NCBI RefSeq assembly: GCF_013407855.1
Contig: NZ_JACBZH010000001.1
Location: forward strand, 3,534,001-3,598,000
Direction of reading: 5' to 3'
Length of the DNA stretch: 64,000 nt
Source of the DNA: Actinopolymorpha rutila
Lineage (GTDB): Bacteria; Actinomycetota; Actinomycetes; Propionibacteriales; Actinopolymorphaceae
Part shown: positions 23,417 to 33,319 of the stretch, in pieces
Layout of the letters: each line of letters begins with the position of its first letter
Numbering within the stretch: position 1 is the first letter of the stretch
Made by a program: the position numbers and the translations under genes
Notes under the pieces: model-generated
Told to the model about the DNA's origin: nothing
Databases searched by the model: none
What the model saw: the letters and a program-made list of their open reading frames with translations, nothing else

Positions 23417-24520
23417 TCAGCAGCGGTCGGAGTGCGAACGGCACCAGCTCTGGAACTGCCGCACGTACCTCTCGTGCTCGGCGAGCGTGGTGGCGAACTT
23501 CGTCTCACCGGTGTCCGGATTGACGGTCACGAAGTACATCCACGAGCCCTCGGCGGGATGGATGGCCGCGCGCAGCGCACGCTCACCGGGTGAGTTGATC
23601 GGACCCGGCGGCAGGCCCGCGTGCGCGTAGGTGTTGTACGGCGAGGGGTTGGCGCGTTCGGCCTGGGTCGTCGAGGGAGTGTTGTAGCGGTTGATCGCGT
23701 AGTGCACGGTCGAGTCCAGCTGCAGCCGCTGGTTCTTCGCCACCCGGTTGTAGATCACCCGGGCGACCTTCGGGAAGTCCTCGGGCCGGCGGGCCTCCGC
23801 CTCGACCAGGCTGGCGACCGTGACCACCTGCAGCGGGTCGAAGTCGGTCTGCGCTGTGCTGTCGGCCAGGCCGAGCTGGGTGCTCACCTGGTTGTGCCGC
23901 TTGGCCATGTCGCTCAGCAGCGAGGCCGCGGTGGTCCCCGGGTCGATGTCGTACGTCGCGGGGAACAGCATCCCCTCCGCCTTGCCCCTGGCGTACTTCG
24001 GCAGCCCCAGCGAGGACGGGTCCTTCAGCGCCTGCTGGAACTCCGACGCGGGGATCTTGGTCTTGTCCGAGAGGATCGACACGATCTGGGAGACGCGCCG
24101 GCCCTCCGGCACGGTCACGCGTTCCATGATCCTGGCGTCGGGGTCGAGCAGCAGCCCCAGCGCGTTCTTGGCCGCCATCTGCTCCCGCAGCCGGTAGTAG
24201 CCGGGCTGGATCGACAGCGCCCTGGAGTCGCTGCGGGCCGCGCGGGTGAACGCCTCCGCGCTCTTCACCACGTCCTTCTGCTCCAGGGTGTCGGCGATGT
24301 CGGTGCTGGACTCACCCTGCTCGATCTGGACCACGACCTGGCCCTGGCCGGAGCCGGTGTAGTCCGGGACGCTGAACACGTCCGACAGCAGGGCGCGGCC
24401 CTTGATCACCGCGACGGCGCCCAGGCCGCCGATCACGGCCAGTGCGATCAGGACGGCGACACAGCCGCGTCCACGACGGTGGCGTACGCGGCCGGAGGTC
24501 TGGAACCCGAGCTCACTCAC
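23417..24520 (-). CDS. mltG: Endolytic peptidoglycan transglycosylase MltG
   Basis: Membrane-bound lytic transglycosylase thought to end or release nascent glycan strands. In 367 residues: a basic cytoplasmic lead, one membrane segment (~20-42), a LysM-like subdomain and the YceG catalytic domain with the conserved Glu in ASLVEAEA and the STVHYAI and GLPPGPINSPG motifs. It overlaps ruvX by eight bases. The tail carries two cysteines (SWCRSHSDRC). Confidence 0.93.
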   Translation of the reverse strand: MSELGFQTSGRVRHRRGRGCVAVLIALAVIGGLGAVAVIKGRALLSDVFSVPDYTGSGQGQVVVQIEQGESSTDIADTLEQKDVVKSAEAFTRAARSDSRALSIQPGYYRLREQMAAKNALGLLLDPDARIMERVTVPEGRRVSQIVSILSDKTKIPASEFQQALKDPSSLGLPKYARGKAEGMLFPATYDIDPGTTAASLLSDMAKRHNQVSTQLGLADSTAQTDFDPLQVVTVASLVEAEARRPEDFPKVARVIYNRVAKNQRLQLDSTVHYAINRYNTPSTTQAERANPSPYNTYAHAGLPPGPINSPGERALRAAIHPAEGSWMYFVTVNPDTGETKFATTLAEHERYVRQFQSWCRSHSDRC

Positions 24521-24980
24521 TGGCGGTCGTTCTCCTTACGGTCGAGCCCGGCGGCTTTCCGGTGGAACGTTCGGTGTCGAGCGCGTTCTGGAGGATGACT
24601 GCAGCCGCCGCCTGGTCGATACGGTTCCTGGTGCTCTTGATGGACCGCCCCTGTGCCTTGAACCCCTGCTGCGCACCCACCGTCGACAGACGTTCGTCGA
24701 ACAGCCGCACCGGAACCGGTGCGAGCCGCTCGGCGAGTTCGCCGGCGAACTCGCGGGCCTTCGCCGCGGCGGGCCCCTCCCGGCCCGACAGCGACACCGG
24801 CAACCCGACGACGACCTCGACCGCCTCCGACTCCTCGGCCAGCGCCGCCAGCCGGTCGAAGTCACCCGGGCCGCGCCGGACCGTCTCCACCGGGACCGCG
24901 AGATATCCGGACGGGTCGCAGCGGGCTACCCCAATTCGGACATCGCCCACGTCGACACCCAGCCGTACGCCGCCGCGCAT
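24513..24980 (-). CDS. ruvX: RuvX/YqgF family putative Holliday junction resolvase
   Basis: RNase H-fold nuclease; the family is linked to pre-16S rRNA 5'-end maturation and proposed as a RuvC alternative. The 155 residues have the acidic motif LGVDVGDVRIGVA at the start, VVGLPVSLSG, and DERLST. It follows alaS by 15 bp and overlaps mltG. This order (alaS-ruvX-mltG-aroE) is widely kept in actinobacteria. Confidence 0.92.
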   Translation of the reverse strand: MRGGVRLGVDVGDVRIGVARCDPSGYLAVPVETVRRGPGDFDRLAALAEESEAVEVVVGLPVSLSGREGPAAAKAREFAGELAERLAPVPVRLFDERLSTVGAQQGFKAQGRSIKSTRNRIDQAAAAVILQNALDTERSTGKPPGSTVRRTTASE

Positions 24981-24995
24981 CGTCGCCGTCCGCGC

Positions 24996-27674
24996 TCAGC
25001 TGCTCGTGACCCGCGTGCCGACGGCGTACTCGACCTCGCGAAGGGCCTCGTCGGCCTTACCGGGGTCGGTGCCGCCGCCCTGCGCGACGTCGTCCTTGCC
25101 CCCGCCGCCACCGCCGAGCACCCCGGCGGCGATCTTGACCAGTGCACCTGCCGAAAGCCGCCAGTTGCGGCCCTCGTCGTTGACGGCCACCACCACCGAG
25201 GGCCGGCCACCGCTGGCGCCGACGACGGCGACCACGGCCGGCCGGTCGGTCGGCATCCGGCCGCGCACGTCCAGCGCCAGCTTGCGCAGGTCACCGGCCG
25301 AGGCGCCGTCCACCCGGTGGGCGACCAGCGACACCCCGAACACGTCCTTGGGGTTGGCGGCGAGCCGGCCGGCCGTGGCGAGCACCTGCTGCACCCGGAT
25401 GCGTTCCAGCTCCTTCTCGGCGGTGCGCAGCCGGTCGATGATGCCGGCCACCCGCTCGGGAAGCTCCTCCGGGCGGGCCTTGACCGCCTCGGCGAGCTGA
25501 CCGAGCAGCACGTGCTCGCGGGCGAGGAAGCGGTAGGCGTCCGCGCCGACCAGCGCCTCCACCCGGCGGATGCCGGCACCGATCGAGGACTCCGAGAGCA
25601 GCTTGACCACGCCGAGCTGGCCGGAGCGACCGGCGTGCGTACCGCCGCACAGCTCCCGTGCCCAGTCGCCGACGGAGATCACCCGCACCACGTCGGGGTA
25701 CTTCTCACCGAACAGCGCCATCGCGCCGGCCTGGCGCGCGTCGACCAGCGGCATCTCCTCCGCGGTCACCGGCAGGTCGGCGAGCAACAGGTCGTTGACG
25801 CGCTCCTCGGCCTCGGCCAGCACGGCCTCAGGGACCGGGCCGGTGGAGGTGAAGTCGAACCGGAACCGGCCGGGCGCGTTCTCCGAGCCCGCCTGCGCCG
25901 CGGTCTCACCGAGCGCCTCCCGGAACGCCTTGTGCACCATGTGGGTCGCGGTGTGTGCGCGAGAGATCGCGCGCCGGCGTTCGACGTCGACCAGGGCCTG
26001 GGCGAAGGTGCCCGGCACGACCTCGCCCTCGAGCACCTTCGCCTGGTGCACGATCAGCCCGGACAGCGGTGACTGGACGTCGTGGACGACCAGTCGCGCA
26101 CCGTTGGCCAGCTCGACCACGCCCTCGTCGGCCAGCTGACCACCGGACTCGGCGTAGAACGGCGTGCGGTCCAGCACCAGCTCGACGGTCTCGCCCTCGC
26201 GTGCGGAGGTGACCGGCTCGCCGCCGACCAGCAGACCGGCCACGCGCCCCTCCGACACCACCTCGTCGTACCCGGTGAACTCCACCGAGTGGCCGAGGGT
26301 GTCGGCGACCGAGCGGTAGGCGGACAGGTCGGCGTGCGCGGTCTTGCGAGCTGCCGCGTCCTGCTTCGCGCGGGTGCGCTGCTCGGCCATCAGCCGGCGG
26401 AAGCCCTCCTCGTCCACCGACAGGCCGCGCTCGGCCGCCATCTCCATGGTCAGGTCGAACGGGAAGCCGTAGGTGTCGTGCAGCTGGAACGCCTTGGCCC
26501 CGGCCAGCACCGAACCACCGGACTGCCTGGTCTCGGTGGCCGCGAGGTCGAAGATCTGCGCACCGGTCTTCAGCGTGCCGAGGAACGTCTCCTCCTCGGC
26601 GTAGATGACCGAGCTGATCCGCTGCCAGTCACGCTCCAACTCGGGGTAGGACAGCTTCATCCGCGACTGGCTGACCGGCAGCAGCGCGGGCATGGTGGCC
26701 TCGTCGACGCCGAGCAGCCGCATCTGGTTGACGGCCCGGCGGATGATCCGGCGCAGCACGTAGCCGCGTCCCTCGTTGCCCGGCGAGATGCCGTCGCTGA
26801 CGATCATCAGCGCCGAGCGCACGTGGTCGGCCACGACCCGCAGGCGTACGTCGGTCTGGTGGTCGGTGCCGTAGGAGCGGCCGCTCAGCTCGGTCGCGCG
26901 GTCGAGGACCGGCCGGATCTCGTCGTTCTCGTAGATGTTGTCCACGCCCTGCAACAGCGCGGCCATCCGCTCCAGGCCCATGCCGGTGTCGATGTTCTTG
27001 GCCGGCAGGTCGCCGAGCAGTTCGTAGCCCTCCTTGGCCGGGCCCTCGCCGCGCACCCACTGCATGAAGACGAGGTTCCAGAACTCCAGGAAGCGGTCCT
27101 CGTCGACCTCCGGGCCGCCCTCGGGGCCGTATGCCGGGCCGCGGTCGATGTAGAGCTCGCTGCACGGTCCGCACGGGCCGGGCACGCCCATCGACCACAG
27201 GTTGTCGGCCATGCCGCGGCGCACGATCCGCTGCTCGGGAAGCCCGATGCGGTGCTGCCAGATCCGGGCCGCCTCGTCGTCCTCGTGGTAGACGGTCACC
27301 CAGATGCGGGACTCCGGCAGGCCGAAGCCGCCCTCGCCGACAGGGCGGGTGACCAGCTCCCAGGCGGACTCGATCGCCTGTTCCTTGAAGTAGTCGCCGA
27401 AGGAGAAGTTGCCGTTCATCTGGAAGAACGTGCCGTGCCGGGTGGTCTTGCCGACCTCTTCGATGTCACCGGTGCGCACGCACTTCTGCACGCTGGTCGC
27501 CCGGGGGTAGGGCGGCGTCTCCTGGCCCAGCAGGTAGGGCTTGAACGGCACCATGCCCGCGTTGACGAACAGCAGGTTGGGGTCGTCGAGCAGCAGCGAG
27601 GCCGATGGAACGACGGTGTGGCCGCGCTCTCCGAAGAAGCGCAGGTAGCGTCGGCGAATCTCCGCCGTGTCCAT
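24996..27674 (-). CDS. alaS: Alanyl-tRNA synthetase
   Basis: Class II synthetase charging tRNA-Ala, 892 residues, normal length. The catalytic domain opens [20 protein letters not shown]; the editing domain has the zinc ligands HTATH (in [13 protein letters not shown]) and [13 protein letters not shown]; the C-terminal coiled-coil and C-Ala domain end with a Gly-rich stretch ([12 protein letters not shown]). The ATG overlaps the stop of the small upstream gene by one base (TGATG). Confidence 0.97.
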   Translation of the reverse strand: MDTAEIRRRYLRFFGERGHTVVPSASLLLDDPNLLFVNAGMVPFKPYLLGQETPPYPRATSVQKCVRTGDIEEVGKTTRHGTFFQMNGNFSFGDYFKEQAIESAWELVTRPVGEGGFGLPESRIWVTVYHEDDEAARIWQHRIGLPEQRIVRRGMADNLWSMGVPGPCGPCSELYIDRGPAYGPEGGPEVDEDRFLEFWNLVFMQWVRGEGPAKEGYELLGDLPAKNIDTGMGLERMAALLQGVDNIYENDEIRPVLDRATELSGRSYGTDHQTDVRLRVVADHVRSALMIVSDGISPGNEGRGYVLRRIIRRAVNQMRLLGVDEATMPALLPVSQSRMKLSYPELERDWQRISSVIYAEEETFLGTLKTGAQIFDLAATETRQSGGSVLAGAKAFQLHDTYGFPFDLTMEMAAERGLSVDEEGFRRLMAEQRTRAKQDAAARKTAHADLSAYRSVADTLGHSVEFTGYDEVVSEGRVAGLLVGGEPVTSAREGETVELVLDRTPFYAESGGQLADEGVVELANGARLVVHDVQSPLSGLIVHQAKVLEGEVVPGTFAQALVDVERRRAISRAHTATHMVHKAFREALGETAAQAGSENAPGRFRFDFTSTGPVPEAVLAEAEERVNDLLLADLPVTAEEMPLVDARQAGAMALFGEKYPDVVRVISVGDWARELCGGTHAGRSGQLGVVKLLSESSIGAGIRRVEALVGADAYRFLAREHVLLGQLAEAVKARPEELPERVAGIIDRLRTAEKELERIRVQQVLATAGRLAANPKDVFGVSLVAHRVDGASAGDLRKLALDVRGRMPTDRPAVVAVVGASGGRPSVVVAVNDEGRNWRLSAGALVKIAAGVLGGGGGGKDDVAQGGGTDPGKADEALREVEYAVGTRVTSS

Positions 27675-27973
27675 CAGTTTCCGTCCCTCCAGCTCGAGTT
27701 CGGGTCACGGGCGAGGCGCGTGGCGGCCTCGACGTCCAGACCCGCGTGCCCGTTCGGCTCGGACGCGTCCAGCGCGAGGGCGCTGCGCAGCTCCTGCTCG
27801 CGGGCGTCCATGCCGGCCCGGATCTCCTCGCCGAACGCGCGTACGGCCTCGCCGAGTCCGCCCAGCTGCCTGGCCAGGCCCTGGGGGCTGAAGATCTCCG
27901 CCTGCTGGGACAGCTTGCGTACGACGACGACGCCGACGGTGGCGCCCACCACGACCCACACCAATCGCCTCAT
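27674..27973 (-). CDS. Small membrane-anchored protein (DUF6167-like)
   Basis: A 99-residue protein conserved next to alaS in actinobacteria; function unknown. Residues ~3-18 form a membrane segment, followed by an amphipathic region ([30 protein letters not shown]) likely to be a coiled coil. It overlaps the DUF948 gene upstream by four bases and alaS downstream by one, so all three are probably made together. Confidence 0.8.
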   Translation of the reverse strand: MRRLVWVVVGATVGVVVVRKLSQQAEIFSPQGLARQLGGLGEAVRAFGEEIRAGMDAREQELRSALALDASEPNGHAGLDVEAATRLARDPNSSWRDGN

Positions 27974-28389
27974 GCGACGTCGGCCTCCTTACGGCGACGG
28001 CCGCCACGCATCTGCGAACGCACCTCGCGCTCCATGTCGCGGCGGCTGCGGGCGGTGATCGCCCGGCGTACGCCGTAGGAGAAGGCGGCCGCCTTCACCA
28101 GGGGTCCACCGAGCGTGGCCGCGAACAGCGAACTCAGGCCGGCGACGTTCTCGGACACGGTCTGCACCCGCGAGGTGATCGCATCGACGCGTTCGAGCTG
28201 GGCGTTTGTGGTCGTCACCGTCGTGGTGACCTCTCCCAGCAAAGGTACGCTCTCGTCGGAGACGCCCCGGACGAGCAGGCGGGTCTCGTCCAGCACCTTG
28301 CCGAGCTTGAGGATGGGGTAGGCGAGAAGCCCCACGAGCAGCAGCAGCGCCGCGGCCGCGATCAAGCCCGCGATTTCACCGGCAGTCAT
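27970..28389 (-). CDS. DUF948-like membrane protein
   Basis: A 139-residue protein with one N-terminal membrane segment (~5-25) and a long helical part (~30-95) of the DUF948 type, then a very basic tail (RRAITARSRRDMEREVRSQMRGGRRRK). The role is unknown; the basic tail could contact RNA, DNA or acidic lipids. I chose the ATG at 28389; a TTG three codons upstream is possible. TAGGTT eight bases before the ATG resembles a -10 box, so a leaderless or near-leaderless mRNA is possible. Confidence 0.8.
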   Translation of the reverse strand: MTAGEIAGLIAAAALLLLVGLLAYPILKLGKVLDETRLLVRGVSDESVPLLGEVTTTVTTTNAQLERVDAITSRVQTVSENVAGLSSLFAATLGGPLVKAAAFSYGVRRAITARSRRDMEREVRSQMRGGRRRKEADVA

Positions 28390-28536
28390 GGCGACCAAAC
28401 CTATAACGGTTGACGGCGCGGCGCGCGCCGCCCCTGCGTACCGTGTCGTGGCACCGACATGGCACGGTTTGCCCGAAGGATTCCTCCGCCGGGACGGGGC
28501 CGCCGTGAGCCGCTGTGCGGGACCGCCGCGGCACCC

Positions 28537-29952
28537 TCACTCGTCACCGGCGAGGATGCGCCGGATCCGCTCCAGGCGCTGGGCCGCGGCACCTTCGGCG
28601 CCCCGGCCGGTGGGCTGGTAGTAGACCCGGCCGGCTATCTCGTCGGGTGCGTACTGCTGCGCGACGATCCCGCGGGGGTCGTCGTGGGCGTAGCGGTAGC
28701 TGGAGCCGTGGCCGAGCTTCTTGGCGCCGCTGTAGTGCGCGTCGCGCAGGTGCGCCGGCACCCGGCCGATCCGGCCCGACCGCACGTCGGCCTGGGCCGC
28801 CCCGATCGCGGTGACCACGGCGTTCGACTTCGGTGCCAGCGCGAGGTGGATGACGGCCTGGGCGAGGTTGATCGCGGCCTCGGGCAGGCCGACGAACTGG
28901 GTGGCCTGGTGGGCCGCCACCGCGACTCCGAGGGCGGTCGGGTCGGCCATCCCGATGTCCTCGCTGGCCGAGATCACCAGGCGGCGGGCGACGAACCGGG
29001 GGTCCTCCCCCGCCTCGACCATCCGGGCAAGGTAGTGCAGCGCGGCGTCCACGTCGCTGCCCCGGATCGACTTGATCAACGCGCTGGCGACGTCGTAGTG
29101 CTGGTCGCCGTCGCGGTCGTAGCGGACCGCGGCCCGGTCGACCGCCGTCTCCAGCGTGGCCAGGTCGACCTCGCGGGAGTCCTTGGACCGCGCGGCGCCG
29201 GCCGCGGCCTCGAGGTAGGTCAGGGCCCGCCGGGCGTCGCCGCCGGCCATCCGGACCAGGTGCTCGCGGGCCTGCGCGACCAGGTCCACCGCGCCGGCCA
29301 GTCCGCGCTCGTCGACGACCGCCCGGTCGACCAGCTCGCCGATGTCGTCGTCGGACAGCGGCTCCAGCCGCAACAGCAGCGAACGCGACAGCAGCGGGGA
29401 GATGACGGAGAAGAAGGGGTTCTCCGTGGTCGCCGCGACCAGCGAGATCCAGCGGTTTTCCACGCCCGGCAACAGCGCGTCCTGCTGGGCCTTGTTGAAC
29501 CGGTGCACCTCGTCGACGAACAACACCGTCTCCCGGCCCCGGCCGAGGTCGCGGCGGGCCGCGTCGATGACGGTGCGGACCTCCTTCACCCCGGCGGAGA
29601 CGGCCGAGACCTCCACGAACGCGCGGTTGGTCTGCCGGCTCACGATCGAGGCGATGGTGGTCTTCCCCGAGCCGGGCGGTCCCCACAGCAGCAGCGACAT
29701 TGCCTGGTCGCCCTCGACCATCCGGCGCAGCGGCGCACCCGGCGCCAGCAGCTGACGTTGGCCGACCAGGTCGTCGAGGGTCTGGGGACGCATGCGTACG
29801 GCCAGCGGCGCCGCCTGGTGGTCGGTGTCGGACAGGCTCCCCGAACCCCGGGGCGCCCCGCCCGCACCAGGGCCACCCGTGCCACCCGGTCCGCCATGGC
29901 TGCCGGATTCGCCGGCCCGGCCGGACACCTCGAACAACGCCTCGTCGGTCAC
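28537..29952 (-). CDS. rarA: Replication-associated recombination protein A (RarA/MgsA, AAA+ ATPase)
   Basis: Clamp-loader-like AAA+ ATPase acting at stalled replication forks. The 471 residues have a Gly/Pro-rich N-terminal lead (~12-40), [11 protein letters not shown], Walker A GPPGSGKT, Walker [20 protein letters not shown], sensor ATTENPFF, and the C-terminal MgsA domain with [17 protein letters not shown] 29952 was chosen since it avoids overlap with the transporter gene upstream; an open frame extends 26 codons further. Confidence 0.93.
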   Translation of the reverse strand: MTDEALFEVSGRAGESGSHGGPGGTGGPGAGGAPRGSGSLSDTDHQAAPLAVRMRPQTLDDLVGQRQLLAPGAPLRRMVEGDQAMSLLLWGPPGSGKTTIASIVSRQTNRAFVEVSAVSAGVKEVRTVIDAARRDLGRGRETVLFVDEVHRFNKAQQDALLPGVENRWISLVAATTENPFFSVISPLLSRSLLLRLEPLSDDDIGELVDRAVVDERGLAGAVDLVAQAREHLVRMAGGDARRALTYLEAAAGAARSKDSREVDLATLETAVDRAAVRYDRDGDQHYDVASALIKSIRGSDVDAALHYLARMVEAGEDPRFVARRLVISASEDIGMADPTALGVAVAAHQATQFVGLPEAAINLAQAVIHLALAPKSNAVVTAIGAAQADVRSGRIGRVPAHLRDAHYSGAKKLGHGSSYRYAHDDPRGIVAQQYAPDEIAGRVYYQPTGRGAEGAAAQRLERIRRILAGDE

Positions 29953-29986
29953 GGCCCCGAGACTATCCGCCGGCTGTCGGCGCGGC

Positions 29987-31129
29987 TCAGCGCAGCGACG
30001 TGAGGTCCTCCGGGTGGACCTCGCCGTCACCCTCGGCCGCGGCGGCCGCGGCCACCTGGCTCGCCTGGGCGTCCGCCGCCGTCGGCGGGGCCGCGAAGTG
30101 GCAGGCCACCCGGTGGCCGCCGGCGATCTGCACCAGCGGCGGTTCCTGGGTGACGCAGATGTCCTGCGCCTTCCAGCACCGCGTACGGAACCGGCATCCC
30201 GACGGCGGGTCGATCGGGCTGGGCACGTCGCCGAACAACCGGATCCGCTCGCGCCGGCCGCCGATCGCCGCCTGCCCCACGTCGGGCACCGCGGACAGCA
30301 GCGCCTGGGTGTACGGGTGGTGCGGGCGGGAGTACAGCCGCTCGCGGTCGGTGATCTCCACGACCTTCCCGAGGTACATCACCGCGACCCGGGGACAGAA
30401 GTGGCGTACCACCGCCAGGTCGTGGGCGATGAACACGAAGGAGATGCCGAACTCCTTCTGCAGGTCCGCCAGCAGGTTGACGACCTGGGCCTGGATCGAC
30501 ACGTCCAGTGCGCTGACCGGCTCGTCGGCCACGATCAGCTGGGGCCGCACCGCCAGTGCCCGGGCGATCCCGATCCGCTGCCGCTGGCCGCCGGAGAACT
30601 CGCCCGGATAGCGGTTGTAGTGCTCGGGGTTGAGGCCGACCACCTCGAGGAGTTCCTGCACCCGCGAGAGCACCTTGTTCCGGGGAACGATGTCGTGCAC
30701 CCGCAGCGGGGTGCCGATGATGCTGCCCACGGTGTGCCGTGGGTTCAGCGAGGAGTACGGGTCCTGGAAGATGATCTGGATCTTGCGCCGGTACGGCAGC
30801 AGCCTGCGGCCCGTCAGCTTGCTGATGTCGGTGCCCTCGAAGAGCACCTCGCCGCCGGTCGGATCCAGCAGCCGGGTGATCAGCCGGCCGGTCGTCGACT
30901 TGCCGCAGCCGGACTCGCCGACCAGGCCGAGGGACTCCCCGCGCCCCACCGTGAAGGAGACGCCGTCCACCGCCTGGACCTGGCCGACCACCCGCCGGAC
31001 CACGCCGGCGGAGCGGACCGGGAAGTGCTTGACGAGGTCGCGTACCTCCAGCAGCGGGGCCGTGGGGTCGCCGACCTGCCGCCGCGCGTTGGTCCCACGG
31101 GTCGTGGGTGTGGTGGTGCTTTCGGTCAT
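29987..31129 (-). CDS. Peptide/nickel-type ABC transporter ATP-binding protein (DppF-like)
   Basis: A 380-residue ATPase, last gene of the transporter operon. Walker [10 protein letters not shown], signature FSGGQRQR, Walker [13 protein letters not shown], and the C-terminal oligopeptide-binding extension with three cysteines typical of Dpp/Opp ATPases ([14 protein letters not shown]) that may hold an iron-sulfur cluster. The tail is Ala-rich. It pairs with the preceding ATPase as a heterodimer. Confidence 0.9.
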   Translation of the reverse strand: MTESTTTPTTRGTNARRQVGDPTAPLLEVRDLVKHFPVRSAGVVRRVVGQVQAVDGVSFTVGRGESLGLVGESGCGKSTTGRLITRLLDPTGGEVLFEGTDISKLTGRRLLPYRRKIQIIFQDPYSSLNPRHTVGSIIGTPLRVHDIVPRNKVLSRVQELLEVVGLNPEHYNRYPGEFSGGQRQRIGIARALAVRPQLIVADEPVSALDVSIQAQVVNLLADLQKEFGISFVFIAHDLAVVRHFCPRVAVMYLGKVVEITDRERLYSRPHHPYTQALLSAVPDVGQAAIGGRRERIRLFGDVPSPIDPPSGCRFRTRCWKAQDICVTQEPPLVQIAGGHRVACHFAAPPTAADAQASQVAAAAAAEGDGEVHPEDLTSLR

Positions 31130-31142
31130 GGCAGCTTCTCCC

Positions 31143-32243
31143 TCACCCGATCCGCGGCAGGATCTCTTCGACGAAGATCTCGTCCGGATCCGGTAGGTGG
31201 CAGGCCTTCACGTGGTTCGGAACCCGCCCGCCCGGCCGCAGGTCGGGCAGGGTGGTGCTGCACCGGTCGTCGGGCAGCCGCGGCGCGTACGGGCAACGCG
31301 GGTGGAACGAACACCCCGACGGCAGGTTGATCAGGCTGGGCGGCATCCCCTTGATCGGGTTCAGCCGCTGGTCCGGGTCACCGGTCAGGTGCGGTGCGCT
31401 GGACAGCAGTCCCCAGGTGTAGGGGTGTTCGGGCCGGGTGAGGATCTGCTTGCCGGTGCCGTACTCCACACAGCGGCCGCCGTACATCACCAGTACGTCG
31501 TCGGCGACCTCGGCCACCACGCCGAGGTCGTGGGTGATCAGGATGATCGCCGACCCGAACTCCCGCTGCAGGTCCTGCAGCAGGTCGAGGATCTGCGCCT
31601 GCACCGTCACGTCCAGGGCCGTGGTCGGCTCGTCGGCGATCAGCAGCTTGGGGTCGTTGACCAGCGCCATCGCGATCATCGCCCGCTGGCGCATGCCGCC
31701 GGAGAACTGGTGCGGGTAGTCGCCGACCCGCCGGGATGCCTGCGGGATGCCCACCCGGTCCAGCATCTCGATCGCCCGCTTGCGGGCCTGCCCCTTGGAC
31801 GCCTTGTGGTGGGCGAGGTAGGCCTCGGCGATCTGGTCGCCGATGCTGAAGAACGGGTGCAGGCTGGACAGCGGGTCCTGGAAGATCATCGAGACGGCGT
31901 TGCCGCGGATGCGCCGCATGCGCTCGTCGTCCACACCCACCAGCTCCGTGCCCTGCAGCCGGATGCTGCCGGTGATCTTCGCCCGGCGCCGGTCGTGCAG
32001 GCCCATGATCGCCATGCTGGACACGCTCTTGCCGGACCCGGACTCGCCGACGATGCCGAGGGTCCGGCCCAGGTGCACGTCGTAGGAGAGTTCGGTGACG
32101 GCGTTGACTACGCCGTCGGGGGTCGGGAAGCGGACGGAGAGGTCGTCCACCGCGAGGAACGGCGTGCCGTCGTCCGCGGAGGTTCGGGAAGTCCCGGCCG
32201 AACCGGTCGCTCCCGTGGTCTGGGGCCTGTCGTTCGTGGTCAT
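31143..32243 (-). CDS. Peptide/nickel-type ABC transporter ATP-binding protein (DppD-like)
   Basis: A 366-residue ATPase with Walker A GESGSGKS, signature FSGGMRQR, Walker [13 protein letters not shown] and the C-terminal Cys-containing extension ([10 protein letters not shown]). The ATG at 32243 overlaps the permease stop codon by four bases. The first ~25 residues are Thr/Ser/Gly-rich and not conserved. The dppF-like gene follows after 13 bp. Confidence 0.9.
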   Translation of the reverse strand: MTTNDRPQTTGATGSAGTSRTSADDGTPFLAVDDLSVRFPTPDGVVNAVTELSYDVHLGRTLGIVGESGSGKSVSSMAIMGLHDRRRAKITGSIRLQGTELVGVDDERMRRIRGNAVSMIFQDPLSSLHPFFSIGDQIAEAYLAHHKASKGQARKRAIEMLDRVGIPQASRRVGDYPHQFSGGMRQRAMIAMALVNDPKLLIADEPTTALDVTVQAQILDLLQDLQREFGSAIILITHDLGVVAEVADDVLVMYGGRCVEYGTGKQILTRPEHPYTWGLLSSAPHLTGDPDQRLNPIKGMPPSLINLPSGCSFHPRCPYAPRLPDDRCSTTLPDLRPGGRVPNHVKACHLPDPDEIFVEEILPRIG

Positions 32244-33232
32244 CCGAGTCGCACCCGCGGGTCGAGGAAGCTGTAGACGATGTCGACGACGATGTTGAGC
32301 GCCACCAGCAGGAACGACGCGTACAGCACCGATCCCATGATGACCGGCAGGTCGCCGTTGCCGAAGGCGTTGAGGGCGATCAGTCCGAGCCCCTGCACGT
32401 TGAAGATCTGTTCGGTGAACACCGTGCCGGTGAGCAGGTTGGCGAGGTCGAGGCCGAGGATCGTCACCACCGAGGTCAGGCCGGCGCGGAGCGCGTGCTT
32501 GAAGTTGACCTTGCGTACGGTCAGTCCCTTGGCCCGCGCGGTGCGGACGAAGTCCTCGCCGAGCGCCTCCACCATGGCGGCCCTGGTGTAGCGGGCGTAG
32601 CTCGTGGCGTACACCGCCCCGAGCACGACCCACGGCAGCAGCAGGCCCTTGAACCAGCCGAGCGGATTCTCCAGTAATGGTTCGTACCCGCTGCGCGGAA
32701 GCACCTGGTACTGGATCGTGAGATAGATGGCGGCGAGCAGCGCGACGAGATAGTACGGGAACGACGTCAGCACCATCGACCCGCTGACGAGGGTCTTGTC
32801 CCACAGCGTTCCTCGATGGATCGCCGCCAGGGCGCCGGTGGTGACGCCGAACACCGTGAAGATGACCATCGCCCCGAGCGCGACCGAGATCGTGACCGGA
32901 AGCCCCTGCACGATCATCGTCGTGACGGGCTGGTCGGCCACGAACGAGTAGCCCAGGCAGGGCACGTCGCACTTCTTCACGAACCCGCCGGAGTGGATCT
33001 CCCGCCCGGTGACGATGCCGGTGAAGAACTCCGCGAACTGTTCGGGTACCGGCTTGTCCAGGGACAGGCTGCGCCGGATGTCGGCGAGCCGGTCGGGCGT
33101 GCAGTTGCGGTTGCCGCAGATGGAGTACTCGGGCTGGGACGGCCCGAGAAAGAACAGGAAGAACGACGCGACCATCACCACAAGGATCACGGCGATGCCG
33201 GCGACGATCCGTCGCACGATGTATCCGAACAT
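32240..33232 (-). CDS. Peptide/nickel-type ABC transporter permease (DppB-like)
   Basis: A 330-residue inner-membrane subunit with six predicted segments, the first at ~9-30, and the transport signature EALGEDFVRTARAKGLTVRKV. Between segments 1 and 2 is a large extracytoplasmic loop (~35-105) with four cysteines (CGNRNC and CDVPC), which could form disulfides; this loop is larger than in E. coli DppB. A strong stem-loop separates it from the receptor gene upstream. Confidence 0.9.
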   Translation of the reverse strand: MFGYIVRRIVAGIAVILVVMVASFFLFFLGPSQPEYSICGNRNCTPDRLADIRRSLSLDKPVPEQFAEFFTGIVTGREIHSGGFVKKCDVPCLGYSFVADQPVTTMIVQGLPVTISVALGAMVIFTVFGVTTGALAAIHRGTLWDKTLVSGSMVLTSFPYYLVALLAAIYLTIQYQVLPRSGYEPLLENPLGWFKGLLLPWVVLGAVYATSYARYTRAAMVEALGEDFVRTARAKGLTVRKVNFKHALRAGLTSVVTILGLDLANLLTGTVFTEQIFNVQGLGLIALNAFGNGDLPVIMGSVLYASFLLVALNIVVDIVYSFLDPRVRLG

Positions 33233-33274
33233 GTTGGCAACCTCGCGGTGCGGCCCGAAAGACAGTTGACCGTG

Positions 33275-33311
33275 CGGCGGGTGGGAAGGGGATCGCCCTT
33301 CCCACCCGCCG
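33275..33311 (-). terminator. Strong stem-loop between receptor and permease genes
   Basis: A perfect 16-bp stem (CGGCGGGTGGGAAGGG with its complement) and a 5-nt loop stands 8 bp after the receptor stop codon inside the operon. It has no U-run. Such intercistronic structures often protect or partly terminate after the receptor cistron so that more receptor than membrane subunits is made. Confidence 0.7.
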
Positions 33312-33319
33312 GGTGCTAC

